Shown here piece by piece: positions 55,647 through 64,000 of a stretch of 64,000 bases of DNA (position 1 is its first letter; each line of letters starts with the position of its first letter). This DNA is from Patellaria atrata CBS 101060 (taxonomy: Eukaryota > Ascomycota > Dothideomycetes > Patellariales > Patellariaceae): the NCBI GenBank assembly GCA_010093705.1, contig MU006089.1:2219561-2283560 (forward strand), read 5' to 3'. The translations under genes and the position numbers were made by a program. The notes beneath the pieces were generated by a model. The model did no database searches. It was not told the DNA's origin and worked only from the letters and a program-made list of their open reading frames with translations.

Positions 55647-56986
55647 AGCGTTGCGCGGAGCCGTAGAAGACGATAACGAAAAGGATCGATACCATGTTCA
55701 GCGCTAACTTTCCCTACGGCATGATTTATGGCTTAAAGACCGGCGAATCCAGGGTTATAATTATCAAGATACCTCATACCAGTGTTAACAAACTGTCTCT
55801 TGCGGCTGTGCTCTCGTAAACGCTAGAATAGGACGGCATTTTGCACTCAGTCCTTCCAAATTTCTTTCATAGAGAGAAAAGATTTCCTAGGGAAAATGTA
55901 CATCAAATTTGACTATGCTCGACTACTTCTCCGTTAAACTAATTTGATTCTCCCTAATCCCCTATCTGTGAAGCTTCACATATCTTGAAATAATGGACCT
56001 TCTCCCAAATGCAGTGATCATAGGCTCCATAAGTAGCACGTAGAATATCTACAAGACCGTTCTGCTATAGAAAAACTGCGTTGAATGCGTACGAGGTTAA
56101 AAGCTTCATCCACATTAGGAGTAACAGCCTCTTCGACAGTAACTACCGTATGTGGAATATAAAGGCCACGTACGATGTCAACAGATTTACTATGTTAGGG
56201 AAAGGGCTTTCGGAATGCACATGTCTAAATAAAAGAATAGTGTTGAATGGGAAAACAAATTCCATCCGTCCATGGGAAATAAAAAGTTTCGCTACCGTAC
56301 GTCCTCCCTGCTTCCCAGCGAGCGAGTAAAGTAAGTATCACAAAGGTGATATTGGTAGTGGCTCTATATAAGACCATATAAATGAACGCGTACGATATCA
56401 AAAATTTTCTCCTGGTATAAGGGATCGCATGCAATTACATCTGGTCGAACTTTACAAAGTTATTTTTACACCCAGTCAAACATGATGAACACTTGGTACC
56501 GTGGTACTGTAATCAATGAATGAACTGCTGGAACTAAAATTCAAGCCGATCGGTACGTACTGTTAAGGTACTGTAGGCAGTGGTTCTGTACGGGGCAGGC
56601 GATATTTTGAACCCCTATCCCTGAACCTTCCCCCTACGAGACATTTGGGTTCCCAATGTTGGCGAGTGGATACCCCAACGGAAACGTCACTTCACAAATA
56701 TCGCAGGTTAATGTTTTGAGCAGATGTATTATGTAAGTATATAAAATCTCTCCTCAATCATCGCTTTTCTTTCACTAATTCTTCCCCTATTACACTTCCA
56801 CGATACACAACTTCAATATTCCTCTAGTACGCTCTACATCTATATCTCATACAGTCAATATTCACCATCTACTTTCTACTCTCTTCTCCCTTCTCACTAC
56901 TCATCTTCCATCTCTATATCAAAATCTCCTAACTAGTACAAGTACAATAATATTCACATCTCCGTACGAAGTACAGCCCTCCCACA
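55647..56986. other. intergenic, leader of the next gene at right
   Basis: 1.3 kb. TACC/GTAC-rich strings near 56500-56590; a TATA-like element at 56738 and a strongly CT-rich leader to 56986. Confidence 0.5.
56738..56746 (+). promoter_or_regulatory. TATA box before the 57-kb gene
   Basis: TATATAAAA about 240 bp before the ATG at 56987, followed by a long pyrimidine-rich leader (about 56750-56890), as in well-expressed fungal genes. Confidence 0.5.
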
Positions 56987-57490
56987 ATGGCCTCCCGCAA
57001 CCACTGGAAAGAAGCCAAAGCCATGATCTCAAAGTCGGTCGACAAAATCGAGCTCAACAAACAGCTCGACAAGGAAGCCGAGATCCGGAATGAAAACGTT
57101 GCCGAACTGGCAGAGTCGTACGAGAATATCTACGGGAACGACGGCTTCATAATCCGCAAACGGCTTAGAGCCAAGGGACGTAGGCAGAGGCAAAGGAAGG
57201 AGAATGCCTGGGCTGGAACGAGTGGTGGGGGAGAGGTTTTGCTGAGCGGGAACGACGGGGACTGGGACGTAGATCAGACCTTGGAGATCCAGAAGGCTCA
57301 GGCAGAGGGAGAGTTTGAGGAACAGGTTTGGGAGCCGGACACAGAGTTAGAGATGAAGACAGAGGAGGAGAAGAAGAAGTTTGTGAGGGGCTGGGAGCCG
57401 CCGAAGAGGAAGGTTAAGGTTCCGAAGAAGGTCCCGGAGAAAGACCCGTGGGAGGTTGATGACGGACAGCTGAGTTTCTTGCCTTCTTAA
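56987..57490 (+). CDS. small highly charged protein of unknown function (167 aa)
   Basis: Single-exon ATG-initiated gene preceded by a TATA-like box and CT-rich leader. The sequence is hydrophilic and helical: WKEAKAMISKSVDKIELNKQLDKEAEI, a basic block RLRAKGRRQRQRKE near residue 59, then an acidic half ending in PKRKVKVPKKVPEKDPWEVDDG. No membrane span, signal peptide or cysteine. I recognise no family. Promoter-like context and codon use support a real gene; function is open. Confidence 0.55.
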   Translation: MASRNHWKEAKAMISKSVDKIELNKQLDKEAEIRNENVAELAESYENIYGNDGFIIRKRLRAKGRRQRQRKENAWAGTSGGGEVLLSGNDGDWDVDQTLEIQKAQAEGEFEEQVWEPDTELEMKTEEEKKKFVRGWEPPKRKVKVPKKVPEKDPWEVDDGQLSFLPS

Positions 57491-58738
57491 TAGGGTTCAA
57501 TCCTTCGTAAAACCACCCCAACTGGTCCCTCCTCGTTTCTGCTTTACCCTTTCTGACGTACCACCACTGCGACTGGGAACTCAGCGATGGTGGATCATCC
57601 AAGTGCTCCCATCATGTCCCCATCACGTGTACCTCAGCGCCAACCGGTCTGTCCGGTTGTTGACGGAAACGAAGAGGGCAACCATGAGGCAGAAGAGAAG
57701 AGATCAGTCCTCCACCTCCATCGCGGCGGATGAGGAGAGGGGCTGGGCGATTGTGAGTGGAGGTCGGGGAGTCCTACTCCTCCAGAGATCATTATCTCTG
57801 CAGCTCTGCGGACAGATAGTTGTGACCACAGCAGTGTTTCGAACTGTGCTCCGGCTCCTAGCAGAGGTGGATTCCGCAATACGGGCAGTGAAGATGGAGG
57901 TATTAGTATAAAATATTGAGGGGCCGGCTCCGGCCATCCACCCACCGTCATTGACGCCAGGTCAAGAAGATCGAAACAACTCAGCGTAAACTCCTTAGCT
58001 CCGCCCTCAACCTAGGGTCTCAGGTGAATCCTATTACACAAGCGAAGAACAAGTACAATGCACCCGACCCTCTACCCAGGCATCTCAGTCGGCATCCTCG
58101 GGCCGGACGTCAACATAGGGCTCGGCACCAAACTCACCCCCTCGACTACACCTGTCGCTTCCACCACCATCGGCGTAGCCCATACCTTCTACCCGGTGCC
58201 GTTCTCTACCGCTCGCCGCAGGTTCGCAATTTTGATTTAGCAAACGCGGTGTTCGTCATCGGTGACCCTTTGCGAGTGCGTAACTATCAGGCTCTCCTCG
58301 CGCGGAAGGGGGGAGTTATTTTCTGTCCTCGGGTAACATCCCCACGCGAAAAGATGTAAGTGTTGAATAACACATTTTCTGTAGAAGCGAGCTTACGAGT
58401 TGCAGGTGGCCTATATCATAGACAGGGCATTTGAAGTATGGAATTCGTATTCAATTAGTGTAACCTGCTTTTCCTGGTTGTTACCTGCTTCGAGGCTTGG
58501 ATTTCTTGATTTTTATAGAAAGTATATTTCGCGGGGTACTGGTCAGCGTTGATAGATTTTGTTGATGCTTTTGCATTCTGCGGTACAGTCACTCGCTTTT
58601 TGAGATTCTGCGAATAAAGAGGTTCGTTCGATTGTCTTTCGGACTATCTTCGTAGATTTCTAAAGGTCTTGAGGACGCGTACAATAAATTTGTTTTGTCT
58701 ATACGCACAAAAACTTTTTATATTAGCTTTATACTCAT
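57491..58738. other. intergenic with one possible short coding segment
   Basis: Mostly no supported gene. A C-biased short frame at 58058-58240 is listed separately. Confidence 0.5.
58058..58240 (+). CDS. possible small protein or gene fragment (60 aa)
   Basis: ATG-initiated frame with strong C bias at third positions (PTLYPGISVGILGPDVNIGLG), as in real genes here. The bias ends at ARRR, just where AG|GTTCGC occurs, so it may be the remnant of a longer gene. No family recognised. Confidence 0.3.
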   Translation: MHPTLYPGISVGILGPDVNIGLGTKLTPSTTPVASTTIGVAHTFYPVPFSTARRRFAILI

Positions 58739-60417
58739 TCAGCTCATTTTCCCCATCTCAACATCACCCTCTAGCATATCATCATCATCCCACCCTCCAC
58801 TTTTCACCTGCTTCCCGACCCAGATACCCGCCGCCGTCAACGTGGTAACCGCGAGGAACCATCCCTCAAACCAGCGTTCAACAAAAACAGGTTCCAGTGG
58901 CGCTCCCAGAACTTCTGAAATCACAGAACTAACCTCTTTCGGCAGATTACTCCGTAGGAGCAACGCAGAGCTGATTACATACGTAGCGCTGACCTGCGAC
59001 ACTATTAAGGCGAGGTTTGCTTGCGCTTGACGAACGACTCCCGGCGCGATGCGAGCGAAGAGGAGGAAGGTCTGAAGGACGCTGTTGAAGGAAGCTAGGA
59101 GCATTACACCGGAGAGGAAGAAGCTGATTTGCCGACTCCAAGCTGCACGATCAAGGCTGGGATCCCAGTGCTTAGCCAGTAAAGCTAGCATGTTGTTAAT
59201 CGGATCGCTGTTCGAGAAGCTGGTAGCAGGTGAATAGAACCGTCTTAATGTTGCGAACGCAGTCGCACAGATGCGGTACAAGCAATAGAGGGAAAAGCCG
59301 TAAGAGAAGAGATTCAATAGGCGCCCGAAAGCTGTTCGTGAACGGATTTGAGTTTGGCGTCGCGCTTCGAGTGAAGTAACAGAGTTTGAAAGTGAGAAGA
59401 GCATGGCTTCTAGACCGGAGATTTCCATCTGGAGACTATTACGTTCCTGCGCTTCTGGGTTACCTCGGACAGTGCTGATCATGCGTGTCATGAAGCCTTC
59501 GGAAGGTATATCGGACATCTTGCGCTGCAGTGCTCGTAATCGACTCCTCTTTGCTTCAAGCATTTCTTGAGTTGCGTCGAGACCGGTCTGCCTGCGCGTA
59601 ATATCGGATTCAGTAACCTGATATAGAGTCAGCGGGTAACTTAAAGGATAGGACTATACATGACGGTTGGAAGAAGGAGGACAGTGAGATATACCATCGC
59701 AGTCTTTGCCCCAAAGGTCTGCCACAGAGAGCTAATTGCGGCGAATCCAGCCAGAGAGGCCATCAATGATATACCGATAATTCCTATTCTCTCTAGACAA
59801 CCCTCGCTAAGACTATGATCCCTAGTGTAGAATTCCTCGTGCAGGTACGAGCCTAGGAGGCCTTGACCAAGGTACCAGAAAGCAGATAGCCAGGCAAATA
59901 GTCCCAGACATTCTAGTACCCATGCTGTTTTGAATCTGCGCTTTCCAGATTCTCCAAGACCAAACCCCGCAGAAGATATGACTGAATGTATCTCCAATGC
60001 TGGCGCAACAAGAATTAAGAGAAATAAGAGCGAAGGGAGGGTGACCTTGAGAGCAGCGGTGCGTGCGGCGCGGTTTAAGGAATCCGAAATTTCGCAAAGT
60101 ATCAATTCAACGAGGACGGTTGATAGCGCAATATTTGCAGAAAATGTAAGACTAGCCAAAGATTTCGCATTCAAATGAATCCATCTTTCTCTGGAGGACG
60201 ACGGTCGCCACACGTCTTTGCTTTCATTGCGTTGGCTCCTTGAGCTTCCGGAAGATGCTGAGCCCGACAAAAGGGGAAATAGCCTGATTGATACAACACT
60301 GGCAACTATCAAGAAGGTAAGAATGAACGGAAGAGCTGAAACAAATGTCGAAAAGGCGTTCGTATGTCGCATATATTCGGGGATGCAGTCATCGCAATCA
60401 TCTTCAGAAGGAAGCAT
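58739..60417 (-). CDS. Golgi pH regulator / GPR89-type membrane protein (533 aa)
   Basis: Exons 60417-59695 and 59617-58739, 77-bp intron, phase 0; they join AKTAM to VTESDITRRQTGLDATQEML. The protein has about nine hydrophobic spans around a central hydrophilic coiled-coil (RLRALQRKMSDIPSEGF). This is the layout of the GPHR/GPR89 family (GPHR_N plus ABA_GPCR domains), known as Golgi anion channels that keep luminal pH and proposed as G-protein-type receptors in plants. RRFYSPATSFSNSDPINNMLALL and the C-terminal SQISATYVISSALLLRSNLP-like stretch are typical of the family's second half. The ATG at 60417 is used; a TTG further upstream is not needed. Length fits the family (about 450-550). An acidic tail (DDDDMLEGDVEMGK) ends the protein. 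Confidence 0.88.
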
Positions 60418-60881
60418 AAGGGTCGTCAAGTAGAGTTTATAGGTGAGTGTTCAGATATTGAGTACAGGTAGAGCGATCGGAATGGACTAGACATCGATGT
60501 AAGTTTGATAGAGAAGTGAGCTGAAGCAAAAGAAAAGCCACTTGAGCAGTGGAGGTTGATTTCACCCACACGTGATTAGGTGAATCGCAGTGACGCGTTT
60601 ACGCCAAGCTTCAATGATTGACCGGAAAGACCCCACGCCAAGGAATCTTACTTTGTCTTCCCGCCGCGCTCCGGACGACTTCAAAGAATCACTTGTGGTT
60701 AACCTTTTTTTGGTCTTATAATTATTTACTAAGTCGTCTATAAGTCGTGATGATATTCATGTCTCCCGCCAATACCAACAAAGTACTTCTACCTAGACTC
60801 CCGACCAGAATAAGACCTATCTTGCTGGATAGACCCAGCAAATCCTTATCAATTTATCACTCCCTACCCCGATAGTCTTTG
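60418..60881. other. intergenic, GPHR promoter and USP 3' flank
   Basis: About 0.46 kb; no gene recognised. Confidence 0.5.
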
Positions 60882-62578
60882 TTATTGCTTCTCCTCCGCC
60901 TTGCTCGACTGAGAATCGGATTGACTGCTACTGCTAGGGTTGATATTTTCGGTCAAAATGAGCCTATCAAGGCTTGCAGTAGTATGGTCTACGGCTGTTG
61001 ATTGACCCTCCTTATTCATCGATTCAGGCGATTCAACCACGAAGTTGGAACCCACCCTTTCCTCGATACTGCTCTCTGTATCACTAGATATATCACTTGG
61101 TGGCGGACTGTCCACATCCCGAAGTTCCGGGCTCTTCATCACTACTCCTGGACTTCGAAGATCTTCTGGGGATGAGCCGCCAGCGTTGCCACTGGCTACG
61201 CTATCTGGTGACATTGGGGTTGGACCCACGTTCGTATCAATTCCAGGCGGGACAATAGCATCTTGAAGTGGCTTATACCCGATCGCTGCAGCAACAGCTG
61301 CGGCTTCGGCGTCAGTTGCGGGAGGAGCTTCTTCGACTAAACTGTTCCTGTGGCTCTTATCTAGGATGTGACCCTGGGAGCCCGCCCTATCGAGAATATC
61401 CCGGTATCCTTGTCTAGAAGGATCGTTCATGCGCTTCTTTTTGTTCTTCGTCCTTTTTGAATTTGGTCGCACAACAATCACTGGAACAGGCGAATGTTGG
61501 AGACAATACTTGGATACTGAACCGGGTAGAAGCCCTTGGAACCCACCAAGACTTCTCCCTTTGGTACCCACAATCAAGATGGCAGGTTCATAGAGGTTAA
61601 TCTGCAACCTTTAGAATTGCTAAACATCAATTCAGAAAGCCACTTACCATTTCCCCTATAACCTTGTTTACTTTGCCTACAGAGAATTCAAGGACCAAGT
61701 TTATGGCTTTGTTCTCTTGATTTTTCGACTCTATTTGCTCCATAAGCTGCCTTGCCTCTTCCCGGTATCTTCCTCGATCGACGCTAGAATCCCCTGCAAT
61801 AGAAGCATCTCTTTCTACCACTCTCAAACATACAATCTCATCACCATCATCAACCAGCTCATCAATCAGCCATTCGAGAGCGTACTCAGAATACTCGTTG
61901 GAGTCTAAGCCGCAAAGGAAAGTTCTTGAACGTTTTGTATACTCGTAATCCTTGTGTTTCTTGATTAGTGTGAATGAATTCTCCTCGATGAAATCTGCAG
62001 GTTTGTCGAACGTGTCGAACGAGACGCGGGGTTGAAAGTTCCTAGTGATGTCAATCAGTCTGATTTTATAAACCCTTGAAAGCATAAAGCCACATCAAGG
62101 CAGCAATAGACGAATCAGAGCCGGATAAGCAAGCAGATTGACGGTTGATCACAACGTACTCGGACATCACCAAGGGAGTATGTTACAAGTCATGGGGTGA
62201 GACGATCTAGTCTGAGACCTTAAAGCAAGAAAGTCCGATACGTGAGTTATATTGTAAATCCAATGCCTTCACACTGGAGAGATTGCAAAACTTAGAAAGT
62301 TTATATACTTACGGTGGAGGAGGAGGTGATGACATGCGTCTAGGTTTCCGGCCTTTACCCGCCTTCGGACTACCAGTTGGCAGAGAAGCCTGAGGCGGAA
62401 GGAATTGAATCGATGGACGTCGTACATCTTGTGCATCGTGGTCCGCTCTCGAAGCCCCGAGAGCGAACGGACTCACAGTAGGTCGTGCAGGTGCATCGGG
62501 AATGGTGGTCGGTGACGGCGACGACTCGGGTAGCGCAGAAGCCTTAGATGTGGGGGAGGGCGTGGGCGAAGAGTGCAT
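60882..62578 (-). CDS. fungal universal stress protein (UspA domain, 459 aa)
   Basis: Exons 62578-62313, 62041-61648 and 61601-60882; the joins PPPPP-NFQPRVSFDTF and VIGEM-INLYEP are in phase. The first intron is 271 bp, the second 46 bp. A Ser/Pro-rich N terminus leads to the UspA fold at about residues 115-260: RTFLCGLDSNEYSEYALEWLIDEL, DGDEIVCLRVVE, ILIVGTKGRSLGGFQGLLPGSVSKYCLQHSPVPVIVVRP. The last part holds the ATP-binding G-2x-G-9x-G(S) pattern (GTKGRSLGGFQGLLPGS). A basic patch (KRTKNKKKRM) and a Ser/Asp-rich disordered C terminus follow. Such proteins are cytosolic nucleotide-binding factors in stress response; the exact role is unknown. The start at 62578 is the first ATG in the frame. 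Confidence 0.88.
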
Positions 62579-63538
62579 CTTTGGGCTCCGATTGGTATAC
62601 CTGAGCGAAAGTTGGGGCAAATCTCCTCTGAAACTGTCAGAAGTAGTCAAGTAGAATCTGGGGCATCGAATCGATCGAACCCTCTGCGCGATACCCGCAG
62701 CTTTGTGGGGTTAAAGTGCCAGCTGTGTGCCTTGCTCACACGACAACAACTGCAGGAAGATGTCTTAACAGACGGCCACGATGGCCCTGGAATCCTGCCG
62801 TGCTGGATCGCTGCTGTTCGTGGGGGTTCGGCAAAGCCAAGAGTAAAGAATGTCACTTTGTCGTATGCGCTTCGTGCTCGGCACAGCTGCTATGGAATAT
62901 TTCCTCTCGAAAGAATAAAGACCAATGTGCAACATTCAAGGGGTAATATGGATGCTATGAAGAATGGAGGAGGGGTCGAGATGTTACGGAATGTCTTGTC
63001 TACATCATCTCTGGTAGAGGAAAGAAGCATTCACGGGCTTGGCCTGTGATGCATTTGTGCATAGCTGCTACCTAGCCAAGAGGATGGCGCTCTATCGTCC
63101 CTCCTTTGAAAGAAAGTCGAGACTCTACGGTACGATGCTTTCATAATAATGAGAGAGGTTGGTGTTCGGGATGCAGCTACACAATTTCCTAGCCGCATGA
63201 GAATTGTCCAGCGTAAGGTATCTAGCTGTCACCAAACCATCGTGGGTGGTGCGTTCAAGAAGTAAACAGCTAAGCATTAGCAGCTAGGGGTCTTTTGTGG
63301 CGATTATTATTAGGAGCATTAACACGATCATTACATCTATCAACATAGTTTGTAGATATACCTTAGCAACTAAGGGCTAAATTTGAAGAGACCGAGTTGA
63401 CCGTGGACATTTTAAAACCCATCTATCCTTTCATTTTTTATCATGGCTAAGTATCTCCAGGTAAACCGTACGCGACTACGAAAGGAGTGGTGAAGATATA
63501 AGGTAGTAATAAATATGCCGCTAAAGCTCAAAGACGGC
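62579..63538. other. intergenic between USP gene and zuotin
   Basis: 0.96 kb with unsupported frames only, including the USP promoter and zuotin 3' flank. Nothing recognised. Confidence 0.5.
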
Positions 63539-64000
63539 TTATGATAAGGACTTAAGCTCACCGTCCTTGAACTTGCCAGCATCCACCAGCCTCTTGACCT
63601 CCGTTGTGAATATCTCCTTGATATCAGCAACATCTTTCTTCCCGTTGAGTTTGCCAGTCAAAGCTGCTAGCTCGTCTACATCGAGCTTTGCAATAATGGC
63701 ATCTACATCGTTGAGAGCGGAATCTATTTGAGCCGGTGAGGCGGTCTCTGTCCCACAGAAATAGTTCCCATCCTTGGCAGCTCCACGGATTACTCTTTTA
63801 TTCTTCTTCGCCGCGTTCTTCGCCGCCTCTTTAGCCTTCTTACTCTCGGCCTTTTCAGCTTTGTCGGCAGCATCCTTCTCCGCCTTTAGCCTTGCTTCCT
63901 CCTCCTTAGCTTTCGCTGCCTCCTCGGCCTGCCGTTTTGCTTCAGCTTCCCTCTCGAACCGTTTTTTGTTCTTCTGAGCATGCTCCTCCTGTCTGAATCT
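63539..64000 (-). CDS. zuo1: Zuotin (DNAJC2-type ribosome-associated J-protein), C-terminal 153 aa
   Basis: The frame is open from the right edge to TAA at 63539-63541, with no ATG needed, so the 5' part lies outside the window. The visible part starts in the long charged, helical middle domain (KKRFEREAEAKRQAEEAAKAKEEE, written here in parts: KKRFEREAEAK, RQAEEAAKAK, EEEARLKAEK) that spans the ribosome. It continues with NKRVIRGAAKDGNYF and the C-terminal bundle PAQIDSALNDVDAIIAKLD, ELAALTGKLNG. In fungi Zuotin pairs with Ssz1 in the ribosome-associated complex and stimulates Ssb Hsp70 at the tunnel exit. The J domain itself is not in the window. The identification rests on this C-terminal pattern. 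Confidence 0.85.
   Translation of the reverse strand, partial: RFRQEEHAQKNKKRFEREAEAKRQAEEAAKAKEEEARLKAEKDAADKAEKAESKKAKEAAKNAAKKNKRVIRGAAKDGNYFCGTETASPAQIDSALNDVDAIIAKLDVDELAALTGKLNGKKDVADIKEIFTTEVKRLVDAGKFKDGELKSLS

Overview
The window looks like nuclear DNA of a filamentous ascomycete (Pezizomycotina). Genes carry short introns, mostly 50-60 bp with GTRAGN-type donors and YAG acceptors. They encode fungal families: Zn2Cys6 regulator, DUF3433, Rad26, Def1, HVA1/TUDOR, fungal universal stress protein, GDS1-like winged helix, GH93-like enzyme. A leotiomycete is my guess, but the sequence does not prove the class. One run of 100 N (23883-23982) is an assembly gap. I found no rRNA, no convincing tRNA, no CRISPR array and no clear transposon.

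Left part (1-13.7 kb): the end of a DUF3433 membrane protein, a six-exon Zn2Cys6 transcription factor, a low-complexity repeat protein with five copies of a GPHSSN...LDPRVDSDR block, the Rad26/CSB repair ATPase (minus), and a secreted Asp-box glycoside hydrolase (plus) sharing an upstream region with Rad26.

14.0-23 kb is the most unusual part. What look at first like two minus-strand genes, an RNA-dependent RNA polymerase and an Upf1-like SF1 helicase, join in phase across a clean 53-bp intron. The result is one predicted protein of about 1717 residues (RdRP then helicase). Fission yeast Rdp1/Hrr1 and Neurospora SAD-1/SAD-3 do comparable jobs as separate proteins, so this looks like an RNA-silencing fusion. 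A divergent P-loop ATPase (AAA_28-like) and a DUF2235 hydrolase follow.

24-42 kb holds housekeeping and metabolic genes separated by long gene-poor stretches: GDS1-like factor (-), Oms1-like methyltransferase (-), amadoriase-type FAD oxidase (+), TATA-binding protein (-), a GC-rich small gene (-), an alpha/beta hydrolase (+) and a TUDOR/AT-hook protein (-).

43-56 kb is AT-rich and mixed. Three related copies (A, B, C) of a family I do not recognise lie on both sides of a decayed conserved gene (47.6-48.7 kb) and of def1. Def1 is the known partner of Rad26 in the RNA polymerase II damage response; that gene is also in this window. 56-64 kb is conventional: a small basic/acidic protein, the Golgi pH regulator GPHR (-), a universal stress protein (-), and the end of Zuotin (-) at the right edge.

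All gene models were read by hand from splice signals, reading phase and protein motifs. No database search or transcript data was available.
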